From: Bacillus sp. SLBN-46
GTDB taxonomy: Bacteria > Bacillota > Bacilli > Bacillales > Cytobacillaceae
Direction: 5' to 3'
NCBI RefSeq assembly: GCF_031453555.1
Contig: NZ_JAVIZM010000001.1
Coordinates: forward strand, 98,501-162,500
DNA length: 64,000 nucleotides
The position numbers and the translations under genes were made by a program. The first letter of the stretch is position 1. Each line of letters opens with the position of its first letter. Shown in pieces: positions 8,508 to 16,002 of the stretch. Under the pieces are notes generated by a model. The model was not told the DNA's origin. It worked only from the letters and a program-made list of their open reading frames with translations, and ran no database searches.

Positions 8508-9591
8508 GATTCTCTACCTCCCGCTTCTTCTTACTTCCGGATAAAAGCTTGATTCCGCCGCCGATTAATAACAGACAAACAAGACCTGTCTGGAAATACG
8601 GCTGGAAGTAACCTTGAACCCAGTACATCACATCAATATTCAATAGTCTCGAGAACACGGGTGAGAAGGCTGGAAGCAAGACGTTCATCACTAAATAGTA
8701 CACTCCCATGATCACAAGCCCAATCCCCACCCATTTCTGATGATTAAGGAAATAAGCAATGATCGGCACATCTTCAATCGTTTCCTCACCGTACCTAGAT
8801 GCTTTTTGCAGTCCATCGAAAAAGCTATAGAACCAAATAATCGGTATTAAAAACAAGAAAATTCCTAATCGTAAAACATCTAAAATATAAATAGAAAAGA
8901 GAAATGCCGCCATTAACTGAATTCCTCTGCGTTGTAAACCTAAATAGAGGTGGCCGGCTCCTGGGAAGATCGATAGAAAGGTCGCAATGGATTTACTCTT
9001 CTTTCCGTCTTCTTTCCTCATTTCAAAGTCCTCTAAAATACTTCTATCTATGAGCTCCTCACCGCGTTGTTTCTTATTGACCTGTTGGACAGCATCGAAA
9101 AATCCGTACACCCAGATAATCGGCAAACCTGCTAAAAACACCATAAATTCGCCTCGGCTAGAGAGTGCCGTTACAAATATGACCATCACAGCTAATCCCA
9201 AAAACGCTGCCAATAGCGTTAATCCTCGATTCATTAATCCAAGCTGGAAGTGACCAAGACCCGGGACAAAGGATAAGACAATCGTATAGAATCGTTCAGA
9301 ATCCTGAGTACCCTGGGAATTCGGATCATCGAGATTGGCTGCCTTTAGTTCTTTTTTATGTTTGGAAATCTGCACCCCCATGTCGATAAAGCTGACCAAG
9401 TAGATGAATAGGCCGACCATAAAGGTCAAGATCACCATATCCCCGTCATTATTCGTCATAAACATCACCGTAAAGATGGCACAGCCAAATACCGTTAATA
9501 AATAGAGCACACCACGAAACATTTTGCCAAAATATATATGACCAAGTCCTGGAAAAAGCGATAATGTTAACGCCTTTGTTGGATTTTTCAT
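8500..9591 (-). CDS. Polytopic membrane protein with three repeated units (TM2-like)
   Basis: The 363-residue protein contains the same unit three times. FPGLGHIYFGKMFRG is near residues 13-27, FVPGLGHFQLGLMNRG near 108-123, and FPGAGHLYLGLQRRG near 209-223. Each is followed by one or two hydrophobic segments and a closing SF(I/F)D...Q helix. The FPGxGHxxxGxxxRG signature resembles TM2-domain and related small membrane proteins. A further pair of membrane segments lies near 285-310 and 335-350. The start codon overlaps the anti-sigma stop (ATGA). Function is unknown; its place between the anti-sigma and LiaF-like genes suggests envelope stress. Confidence 0.75.
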   Translation of the reverse strand: MKNPTKALTLSLFPGLGHIYFGKMFRGVLYLLTVFGCAIFTVMFMTNNDGDMVILTFMVGLFIYLVSFIDMGVQISKHKKELKAANLDDPNSQGTQDSERFYTIVLSFVPGLGHFQLGLMNRGLTLLAAFLGLAVMVIFVTALSSRGEFMVFLAGLPIIWVYGFFDAVQQVNKKQRGEELIDRSILEDFEMRKEDGKKSKSIATFLSIFPGAGHLYLGLQRRGIQLMAAFLFSIYILDVLRLGIFLFLIPIIWFYSFFDGLQKASRYGEETIEDVPIIAYFLNHQKWVGIGLVIMGVYYLVMNVLLPAFSPVFSRLLNIDVMYWVQGYFQPYFQTGLVCLLLIGGGIKLLSGSKKKREVENHE

Positions 9592-10067
9592 TTCTTATTT
9601 GCCTCCTTTTTTTCTAGTGAGTCCATCCATGCGAATGTTTTATTCATCACACCTTCCGTCATCGAAGGCCTCTTTTCCTGAACCTGTTTGGTTTCTAATG
9701 AATTTGCATAAGTTGCAAGCGATTGAAAAGCTCCAGTAAAAGTCAATAAGATCGTCGCAGCTGCTGCCAATAAATAATGAAACGCAGCCTGCTTATAAAA
9801 CGGCGTCTTCTTGTTGGATTTTTGTTCTTCCAGTTTGGTGTCAGGCACCACACCTTGTTTCTTGGAAACTTCCGCCATTACGGCATCGGTAAAACTAGTT
9901 TCATTTGATAGAATTGGGAGAGATGATTCATTTGCTGTTACTGCTTGCAAGTAGACTTCAAGGCATTGGTCACATGTGTATAAGTGATTTTCAAGTTCTT
10001 CACGGTTTTTATCAGTGATTTCATTTCTTACATATTGCAGCCATTCATCGTAGGTGTAATGCTTCAT
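9588..10067 (-). CDS. Zinc-finger anti-sigma factor
   Basis: A 159-residue protein with an N-terminal zinc-binding anti-sigma domain: the HxxxCxxC motif appears as HLYTCDQC near residues 27-34. A linker and one membrane helix (about 95-118) follow, then an extracytoplasmic tail of about 40 residues. Proteins of this type hold an ECF sigma factor inactive at the membrane until a signal releases it. The ATG at 10067 overlaps the sigma stop (ATGA), so the pair is made together; upstream in-frame codons lie inside the sigma gene and lack a ribosome site. Confidence 0.88.
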   Translation of the reverse strand: MKHYTYDEWLQYVRNEITDKNREELENHLYTCDQCLEVYLQAVTANESSLPILSNETSFTDAVMAEVSKKQGVVPDTKLEEQKSNKKTPFYKQAAFHYLLAAAATILLTFTGAFQSLATYANSLETKQVQEKRPSMTEGVMNKTFAWMDSLEKKEANKK

Positions 10068-10609
10068 GAAAAATCGTCCTCCTTCCAATTCTTTTTCATC
10101 CAACTTCGGGCTCGGTACAGCTTCGTTTCAATCGTCTTCACCTGTACTTTTTGTTCCTCAGCTATTTGTTGATAGCTTTTTTCAGCTATGTAAAATCCAT
10201 AAATGACTTCGCGGTAATTCTCAGGCAACTCATCAAGCCTTTTCCTAACAAGTTTGCGTTGATCATTTTCAATGATTTCTTTTTCTATACTATCCCTCGG
10301 TGTCCCTAACGCCTGCTGCTCGAGGGCATCCACAACTTCCTCTCTTCTTCTAGCCTGTTTTCGTTTTACATCTATTGCATGATTGAGAGCAATTCGTGTC
10401 ATCCACGTTTTAAATCCTTGATTTTCATATTGGGAGAGAGAGGTATAAACTTTAATAAACACTTCTTGTGCGGCATCTTCTGCTTCCTTTTGGTCACGAA
10501 GAACAGCAAAGACAGTCCGGAACACGTCATTGCGGTACTTCTCAACCAAAAGACGAAAGGCATGTTCATTGCCTTCCAGCACTTTTTCTATTAATACAGT
10601 GTCGCTAAT
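10064..10609 (-). CDS. ECF-type RNA polymerase sigma factor, probable ATT start
   Basis: A group IV sigma-70 protein with region 2 (AFRLLVEKY... DAAQEVFIKVY... FKTWMTRIALN) and region 4 (LPENYREVIYGFYI... SYQQIAEEQ... VKTIETKLYRAR), so it directs transcription of its own regulon. The first standard start is a GTG at 10582, but nothing resembling a ribosome site precedes it and the product would lack the usual first residues. Reading upstream to ATT (10609-10607) adds SDTVLIEKV, which fits the family start, and AGGGGGAG lies six bases before this ATT. No ATG, GTG or TTG occurs between the upstream stop and 10582 in this frame. Confidence 0.85.
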   Translation of the reverse strand: MSDTVLIEKVLEGNEHAFRLLVEKYRNDVFRTVFAVLRDQKEAEDAAQEVFIKVYTSLSQYENQGFKTWMTRIALNHAIDVKRKQARRREEVVDALEQQALGTPRDSIEKEIIENDQRKLVRKRLDELPENYREVIYGFYIAEKSYQQIAEEQKVQVKTIETKLYRARSWMKKNWKEDDFS

Positions 10610-10646
10610 GGTTCTCTCCCCCTTTCTCTCTGTTCTATCACATCAA

Positions 10647-10675
10647 TAGACGAAACGTATTTCAAAAACCCCTAC
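10647..10675 (-). promoter_or_regulatory. Candidate ECF-type promoter of the sigma operon
   Basis: On the minus strand GTAGGG (10675-10670), a 17-nt spacer starting GTTTTTG, and CGTCTA (10652-10647) resemble ECF promoters: a CGTC -10 element and a T-rich stretch after the -35. The -35 differs from the common TGAAAC/TGTAAC form. A start near 10640 leaves a leader of about 30 nt before the proposed ATT start. Autoregulation is inferred. Confidence 0.45.
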
Positions 10676-10743
10676 ACTTTTTTTAAAAAATATTTTTCTT
10701 TTTTCATCTTATCATGCTCCCTTGGAACCGCTGGAACCAATCA

Positions 10744-10772
10744 TAAAAAAACGTGCGAAACTAGTCGCACGT
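10744..10772 (-). terminator. Rho-independent terminator after the methyltransferase
   Basis: ACGTGCGA (10751-10758) and TCGCACGT (10765-10772) form a perfect eight-base stem with a six-base loop, followed on the minus strand by a run of seven T. Confidence 0.9.
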
Positions 10773-10785
10773 CTAAAAAGATTGC

Positions 10786-11565
10786 TTATACTAATCGTAA
10801 GATACAAACATTACAGTCATGAGGAATCTCAAAGGATCCGCTCGCCGGTAACGAGTCCGTTAATTCCTTTAATGCTTCCTTTCGAACCGATTCGTCTAAC
10901 CCCGCTACCCAGGAAATCGACTCTACTCGTTCCATCCATTCCTCTTTCGAAAAGCTAACGGTATAATTTAGCTTGTAGAAGTCTCTAATTTCAAACCCTT
11001 CCTTCTTCCACTCTTCAAACCACTCAACTGGAAAGCCATTAATTCGCATTTTTGAGTCCGCTTTTGAACCAGCCGGTGTTAAACCGCCCACTACGTATTT
11101 TTCAATAACCTTAAAAGTATTTTCCACCACAGCCGGCCCTGAGAGAAATCCAGAATCGATGATAATTAACGTCCCTTTTACTTTTAAAATCCTTTTGATT
11201 TCCTGGATAGCCTTCGCACGATCGAACCAGTGCCACGCTCTCATTACCGTGACAATATCAAACTGAGAATCTTCTAAACCCGTAGCTTCCGCTGTTCCCA
11301 GTTGATAGGGAATGTTAAAATTCTTCATTTGATTCAATAAAACAGCCTGTTTGATCAATTCCTTTGATGGTTCAATACCAACTACATTTGCTTTTCTCAT
11401 CGCCATTTTTCTTGCAAGTACACCTGTACCTGAACCTAGGTCAGCGATCGTTTTTCCATCAAAAAAAATATTTCGCAGCTGCAAGCTTTCCATTAAAGTG
11501 ACGGGAATATCTTCTCTTGATCGGGCATAGCTATTAGCAACTTGGCCAAAATCAATTTTACTCAT
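10786..11565 (-). CDS. Class I SAM-dependent methyltransferase
   Basis: A 259-residue protein with the methyltransferase type 11 Rossmann fold: motif I IADLGSGTGVLARKM near residues 41-55, an acidic residue in VVGIEPSKE, and a later FDIVTVMRAWHWFDRAKA strand as in UbiE/BioC-like enzymes. The substrate is unknown. The ATG at 11565 lies after GGAGGGGGAAA; an in-frame GTG at 11583 overlaps that site and is rejected. It is transcribed alone, divergent from plsY and closed by a strong terminator. Confidence 0.85.
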   Translation of the reverse strand: MSKIDFGQVANSYARSREDIPVTLMESLQLRNIFFDGKTIADLGSGTGVLARKMAMRKANVVGIEPSKELIKQAVLLNQMKNFNIPYQLGTAEATGLEDSQFDIVTVMRAWHWFDRAKAIQEIKRILKVKGTLIIIDSGFLSGPAVVENTFKVIEKYVVGGLTPAGSKADSKMRINGFPVEWFEEWKKEGFEIRDFYKLNYTVSFSKEEWMERVESISWVAGLDESVRKEALKELTDSLPASGSFEIPHDCNVCILRLV

Positions 11566-11673
11566 GTTAGTTTCCCCCTCCACTTCCTAATATTGAGATA
11601 TTAACAAAATAATACCATCTAAATGTGATAGAATGCTATTAGAATTAAAAATTATATGTGAGGGCTGATGCAT

Positions 11674-12303
11674 ATGGTTTGGTTATTGCTTCTTGCTTCT
11701 TATTTAATTGGAAGTATTCCCACTGCTTTGATTGTGGGCAGACTAATCTTTGGTGTCGATATCCGGGAACTTGGAAGTAAAAATCCGGGAGCAACAAATA
11801 CGTTACGGGTTCTTGGAAAAAAGTCTGCTATTTTCGTCCTTCTGATCGACCTTGCAAAGGGTGCTTTAGCAACTTATCTGCCTATCCATTTTCAAGTGGA
11901 TGTAGACCCCATCTATTTTGGATTACTCGCTGTGGTTGGCCATTGCTTTCCCATTTTTGCAGGGTTTAGAGGCGGCAAAGCTATTGCCACAACTGCTGGA
12001 GCATTATTAATAGCCAATCTCCCATTGTTGGTCGTTGCCTATCTTTCCTTTTTTGCCATTATTTTTTTAACCAAGTATGTGTTTTTCGGATCGATTTCTG
12101 TTGGATTAAGCATGCTTGCCTATTCCTTTTATTCACCTGAATTAGATTTAGAACTCATCTTTTTATTCTTTTCATTCTTTTTAATTTATCTACACCGATC
12201 CAATATCCGTAATTTTATTCTTGGGATCGAACCAAAGATTAATGATAAAAATTTAAGTAAAGATCGCATTCCCCCAAAGGGCGGCGGCAATTTTAAACTA
12301 TAA
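11674..12303 (+). CDS. plsY: Glycerol-3-phosphate acyltransferase PlsY family
   Basis: This integral membrane enzyme transfers an acyl group from acyl-phosphate to glycerol-3-phosphate, the first step of phospholipid synthesis in Firmicutes. The family signatures are present in order: GSIPTALIVGR, GSKNPGATNTLR, and GHCFPIFAGFRGGKAIATT, among five or six hydrophobic segments. GAGGG is nine bases before the ATG at 11674 and three before an alternative ATG at 11668. Whether this is the main PlsY or a second copy cannot be told here. It is followed by a terminator shared with the convergent thioredoxin-like gene. Confidence 0.9.
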   Translation: MVWLLLLASYLIGSIPTALIVGRLIFGVDIRELGSKNPGATNTLRVLGKKSAIFVLLIDLAKGALATYLPIHFQVDVDPIYFGLLAVVGHCFPIFAGFRGGKAIATTAGALLIANLPLLVVAYLSFFAIIFLTKYVFFGSISVGLSMLAYSFYSPELDLELIFLFFSFFLIYLHRSNIRNFILGIEPKINDKNLSKDRIPPKGGGNFKL

Positions 12304-12307
12304 AAAG

Positions 12308-12350
12308 ATGAGGCTGACTCCTATACACTGAGTCAGCCTCATTTTTATTT
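12308..12350. terminator. Bidirectional terminator between plsY and thioredoxin-like gene
   Basis: ATGAGGCTGACTC (12308-12320) and GAGTCAGCCTCAT (12330-12342) are perfect complements with a nine-base loop. T-rich DNA follows on the plus strand and the flank is A-rich on the other side, so it can serve both convergent genes. Confidence 0.9.
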
Positions 12351-12899
12351 TAATATTGTAGCTATTATGCTGCTTGCTACTGTTTGCCAAATGGCTGGGT
12401 CCTGCTGATAAGATGTTCTCAAGCGCTTATACATTTCCATTTGTCTTTCCTGAAAATCAACTGCATCCTTTTCAGGCAGGGCTGCACGTTCCTTTTCCAC
12501 AAGTGCCTGCATTTCTGGTGCCCTTGGACCCCAAACCCCCACTTCATTTCCCTCTTGATCGATAAAAATGAAAATGGGAATGGCCCTTGATGTGCCATTT
12601 GTTAAGTATTGGTCCATTAACTCTAAATTTTGGTCTCTGAGAACAAACCGAACCTCCATCCCGATGGTTTCAGCAATTTTGAGTAAAATCGGATTGTTTA
12701 AGAGCGCATCCCCACACCAATCCTCTGATATAACGATGACTCGTAACCGCTTCTCCCTTAATTCCTCAAGCCTCTTGCTGTCTTCAGCAGATAGGGTGAA
12801 ATGCTCATAAATGGATAGCATCTCTTCTTTATTACTAGTCATTGCATTTATATATTCACCCACTGTCATTCCTTTTTGAAACCAAACGTTTAAACCCAT
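12345..12899 (-). CDS. Thioredoxin family protein
   Basis: A 184-residue cytoplasmic protein with a thioredoxin-like core: VIVISEDWCGDAL near residues 54-66, the IPIFIFIDQEGNEVGVWGPRAP strand pair with its cis-proline, and a helical tail. The active-site position reads WCGDA, so only one cysteine of the classical CxxC is present, as in a group of Bacillus thioredoxin-like proteins. That limits it to monothiol chemistry or binding. It is convergent with plsY and divergent from the symporter gene. Confidence 0.8.
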   Translation of the reverse strand: MGLNVWFQKGMTVGEYINAMTSNKEEMLSIYEHFTLSAEDSKRLEELREKRLRVIVISEDWCGDALLNNPILLKIAETIGMEVRFVLRDQNLELMDQYLTNGTSRAIPIFIFIDQEGNEVGVWGPRAPEMQALVEKERAALPEKDAVDFQERQMEMYKRLRTSYQQDPAIWQTVASSIIATILK

Positions 12900-13122
12900 C
12901 CCAACAACACCCCTTCCGATTTTCTTCTATAATAGTTGTTTTAGTCAGACGTTACAATTGAACTGCATTCAAACATATTTCCATGGTATTCTACAAGCAC
13001 TTATTACTATTTTCATAAAGCAATAATTTAGTACTAGAAATGATTTTAATAAGTTGATAGAATATTTTATATATAGGAAATATTATTATAAATAATTTCC
13101 AATATAATAAAGGGGGAAAAGT

Positions 13123-14616
13123 ATGTCAAACGAAACACTACAATTAGTTTCGATTGGAATCTACATCGCCATGATGCTATTCATCGGTTGGTATTCTTAT
13201 CGAAAAACTAGCAATCTGACGGACTACATGCTCGGGGGAAGGTCTTTAGGACCTGCAGTAACCGCCTTGAGTGCTGGCGCTGCTGATATGAGTGGATGGC
13301 TATTAATGGGCTTACCTGGCGGAATTTATGTAAGCGGTTTAGCGGACGCTTGGATCGCTGTCGGTTTAACAATTGGAGCCTATTTAAACTGGTTATTGGT
13401 AGCACCTCGTCTGCGCTCCTATACGCAGGTAGCCAATGACTCTATTACAATTCCAAGTTATTTAGAAAATCGTTTTAAAGACAAAACGAAACTACTCCGC
13501 ATTGTATCAGGTATCGTTATACTTATTTTCTTTACTTTCTATGTGTCTTCAGGAATGGTTTCGGGAGCAGTATTTTTTGAAAGTTCATTTGGAACAGGCT
13601 ACCATACAGGTCTATATATCGTTGGCGGCGTTGTTGTTGCCTACACTTTATTTGGTGGATTCCTGGCAGTAAGTTATACAGACTTTATTCAAGGATTAAT
13701 GATGCTGATTGCGTTACTTTTAGTTCCTGCGATCGGTATTTTTAAAACAGGGGGGCCTGTTGAAACATTTGATACGATTCGTGCCATTGACCCTGCCTTA
13801 CTAGATTTATTTAAAGGAACTACTTTTATTGGAATTGTATCTGCAATGGCTTGGGGCCTTGGATACTTTGGACAGCCACATATCATCGTTCGCTTTATGG
13901 CCATTAAAACAATCAAGGAAACAAAAAGTGCCCGTCGCATCGGAATGGGCTGGATGATTATTTCTTTAATTGGTACCATTCTGACTGGATTTATCGGCCT
14001 GGCATTCTTCCATAATAATGCTGATTTTTCATTAAAAAATCCAGAAGCTGTCTTTATTTCGTTAAGTCAAATCTTCTTCCATCCTTTATTTGCAGGATTT
14101 GCATTGGCCGCTATTCTTGCCGCCATCATGAGCACGATCTCTTCTCAGTTGATCGTAACCTCAAGTGCACTTGTTGAAGATTTATATAAAGTAGTAATGA
14201 ACAAAAACGCAAAGGATAAACAATTAGTTTTCTTAGGCAGAATGGCTGTTCTACTTGTTGCTGTTGTTGCAGCTGCACTTGCTTTCCAGCAAAACAACAC
14301 AATTTTAGACCTTGTTGCCTATGCGTGGGCAGGTTTCGGAGCATCATTTGGTCCTATCATTCTATTAAGCTTATTCTGGAAAAAGACAACCAACTGGGGA
14401 GCCCTGTTCGGAATGATTGTCGGTGCTGTTACCGTTATCGTTTGGAAAAATGCGGACCTTGGTAAAGTTATTTTCGGCGAATCGCTTTATGAAATCGTTC
14501 CAGGCTTCGTACTTAACCTAATTGTGGCTTACATTGTCAGCTTACTCACTTATAAGAAAAATGATGAAATCGAAAAAGAGTTCACTGAAAGTGTTCGCTT
14601 ACTAAAACAAGAATAG
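13123..14616 (+). CDS. opuE: Sodium/proline symporter (OpuE/PutP type)
   Basis: A 497-residue sodium:solute symporter family protein with about 13 membrane helices. Family segments include GGRSLGPAVTALSAGAADMSGWLLMGLPG near residues 39-67, where Na+ and proline bind, GYFGQPHIIVRFMAIK near 247-262, and AAILAAIMSTISSQL near 330-344. It imports proline with Na+, either as osmoprotectant (OpuE) or nutrient (PutP). The neighbourhood of gatCAB and the yer genes matches opuE of B. subtilis, which decides the symbol. GGGGG lies upstream of the ATG. The 223-bp upstream region is very AT-rich; I saw no convincing sigma-B promoter. Confidence 0.88.
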   Translation: MSNETLQLVSIGIYIAMMLFIGWYSYRKTSNLTDYMLGGRSLGPAVTALSAGAADMSGWLLMGLPGGIYVSGLADAWIAVGLTIGAYLNWLLVAPRLRSYTQVANDSITIPSYLENRFKDKTKLLRIVSGIVILIFFTFYVSSGMVSGAVFFESSFGTGYHTGLYIVGGVVVAYTLFGGFLAVSYTDFIQGLMMLIALLLVPAIGIFKTGGPVETFDTIRAIDPALLDLFKGTTFIGIVSAMAWGLGYFGQPHIIVRFMAIKTIKETKSARRIGMGWMIISLIGTILTGFIGLAFFHNNADFSLKNPEAVFISLSQIFFHPLFAGFALAAILAAIMSTISSQLIVTSSALVEDLYKVVMNKNAKDKQLVFLGRMAVLLVAVVAAALAFQQNNTILDLVAYAWAGFGASFGPIILLSLFWKKTTNWGALFGMIVGAVTVIVWKNADLGKVIFGESLYEIVPGFVLNLIVAYIVSLLTYKKNDEIEKEFTESVRLLKQE

Positions 14617-14625
14617 ACTATTGAA

Positions 14626-14660
14626 AAAGCCCGGATGATCTATAATCCGGGCTTTCTTTC
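14626..14660. terminator. Terminator after the symporter
   Basis: AAAGCCCGGAT (14626-14636) pairs with ATCCGGGCTTT (14645-14655) across an eight-base loop, followed by CTTTC on the plus strand and preceded by A residues that give T on the other strand. It can serve the convergent DUF1697 gene too. Confidence 0.85.
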
Positions 14661-15201
14661 ATATAGCCAACTCTTTTGCTAATGCTTCCAGCTTAAGCAC
14701 CGTTTTCCAGTTCCGTACTGTTGCAGGAACCCCTAGCTTTGGCAGCTGAGTAGCCAGCTTCGAATCGCGGATGCTTTGGCGGAAAAGTAAATAAACATCC
14801 TTCCCAACAATTTGGCATTCATCGAGTTCACTTTTAAAACCTTGCAAATAGTCGATTTTCTCCTTGGGAGGTTCATCTGCTAAAAAGGCGAGTTGAACGC
14901 TTTCCCCTTCATTTAACGAATCTAGCGAGTAAGGGCAATCCTTTATCATTTGATCCAGTTCTTCAGCAGTTCTTAAGATAACGGGAACAGGAAAACCAAA
15001 GGTAGTTCTGATTTCCTCTTCTATTCGTTGAGTGAGTTGTGTTGCCCCCTCTTCCGATTCAAACAAAACATTTCCACTTTGAATATAGGTCTTCACCTTA
15101 CCCAGACCCATGCTTTCAAGCAGCTGTCTTAATTCAGCCATTTTAATAATATTATGACCGCCTACATTAATTCCTCTTAATAGCGCAATATATATTGTCA
15201 C
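14659..15201 (-). CDS. DUF1697 domain protein
   Basis: A 180-residue protein beginning MTIYIALLRGINVGGHN and containing the YIQSGNVLFES segment, both hallmarks of the DUF1697 family of small cytoplasmic proteins of unknown function. The frame opens with GTG at 15201, six bases after AGAGGGAT. The C-terminal VRNWKTVLKLEALA segment also fits the family (VRNWNTV-type ending). It is transcribed alone, convergent with the symporter. Confidence 0.85.
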   Translation of the reverse strand: MTIYIALLRGINVGGHNIIKMAELRQLLESMGLGKVKTYIQSGNVLFESEEGATQLTQRIEEEIRTTFGFPVPVILRTAEELDQMIKDCPYSLDSLNEGESVQLAFLADEPPKEKIDYLQGFKSELDECQIVGKDVYLLFRQSIRDSKLATQLPKLGVPATVRNWKTVLKLEALAKELAI

Positions 15202-15328
15202 CCAAGATCCCTCTCTTCCTATTCTCTAAATCTTACCATTTTCTCAACAAACTAAACTACTAGAGTGAAGGAGATGGTGACTAATTTGTAGAATGTATGG
15301 AACATGCATTTAATAGGAGGAATGAATA

Positions 15329-15760
15329 ATGATTCCACAAAGGGTAAGTTTAATTACAATTGGTGCTTTTAATTTACCAGCACTTCGATCTTTTTATCAA
15401 AAGTTAAGCTGGGCAGAAACTAGTATTAGCTCAGATAACTATGCTGTCTTTAAAACAGCAGGTGTTCTGCTTTCCTTGTTCCCAATTGAGGAGTTGGCAA
15501 AGGATGCGAATATTGAAATCACACATTCGACCGAATCCTTTCGAGGTGTGACTTTCGCTATTAACGTGAACGAGCCAGGACAGGTTGATTCAGTTACGGA
15601 GGAAATTCGCAAAGCTGGCGGAAAAATCGTAAGAGAGCCTAGTGATGCTTTTTGGGGCGGTCGGACAGCCTATTTTGCCGATCCAGAAAATAATCTTTGG
15701 GAAGTGGCTTGGAATCCTACCTCTGTATTCGATGAACGCGGGGCAATGATTTCATTCTAA
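15329..15760 (+). CDS. VOC (glyoxalase/bleomycin-resistance fold) family protein
   Basis: A 143-residue protein with two beta-alpha-beta-beta-beta halves. The first starts VSLITIGAFNLPALRSFYQKL, the second ends FADPENNLWEVAWNP. The DPENNLWE segment places a glutamate where the family has a metal ligand, but the first-strand histidine of metal-dependent glyoxalases is replaced (ITIGAF), so metal binding is uncertain. The ATG follows AGGAGG. It is a single-gene unit with its own terminator; the substrate is unknown. Confidence 0.82.
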   Translation: MIPQRVSLITIGAFNLPALRSFYQKLSWAETSISSDNYAVFKTAGVLLSLFPIEELAKDANIEITHSTESFRGVTFAINVNEPGQVDSVTEEIRKAGGKIVREPSDAFWGGRTAYFADPENNLWEVAWNPTSVFDERGAMISF

Positions 15761-15768
15761 TTAGTATG

Positions 15769-15797
15769 GCGCTAGGCAATTGCCTGGCGTTTTTTTA
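15769..15797 (+). terminator. Terminator after the VOC protein gene
   Basis: CGCTAGGCAA and TTGCCTGGCG (15770-15789) form a hairpin with one G-U or mismatch and almost no loop, followed by seven T. Confidence 0.8.
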
Positions 15798-15965
15798 TTG
15801 GGATATTGTTCTTTCTTGTCAAAAAAAGCACGCTTCGACAAGTTCCCCTACTGTTCATCATCAATCAAACGTTTGGTTAATTCCAATCAAAATCCTTTTT
15901 AACAAAGGGTTTTTTCCCGGGAAATGAAGCGAGGATTGTCGAAATACGTTTCGACATGAACTACA

Positions 15966-15999
15966 TAAAAAAGCCGGCAGACTTGATTCTGCCAGCTTC
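15966..15999 (-). terminator. Terminator of gatCAB
   Basis: On the minus strand GCTGGCAGA, an ATCAAG loop and TCTGCCGGC form a stem with one G-U pair, followed by TTTTTT. It begins a few bases after the gatB stop. Confidence 0.9.
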
Positions 16000-16002
16000 T
16001 GT

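Noticed and set aside
9837..9849. 13-base near-palindrome GGTGTCAGGCACC, present again (reverse complement) at 51529-51541, as a dispersed element
   Set aside because: The second copy encodes the conserved VSGT of purM, so it is explained by the protein; one remaining copy is not enough to claim a repeat.
12900..13122. Sigma-B promoter upstream of the proline symporter, as known for B. subtilis opuE
   Set aside because: I found no GTTTAA/GGGTAT pair with suitable spacing; only AT-rich sequence is visible.
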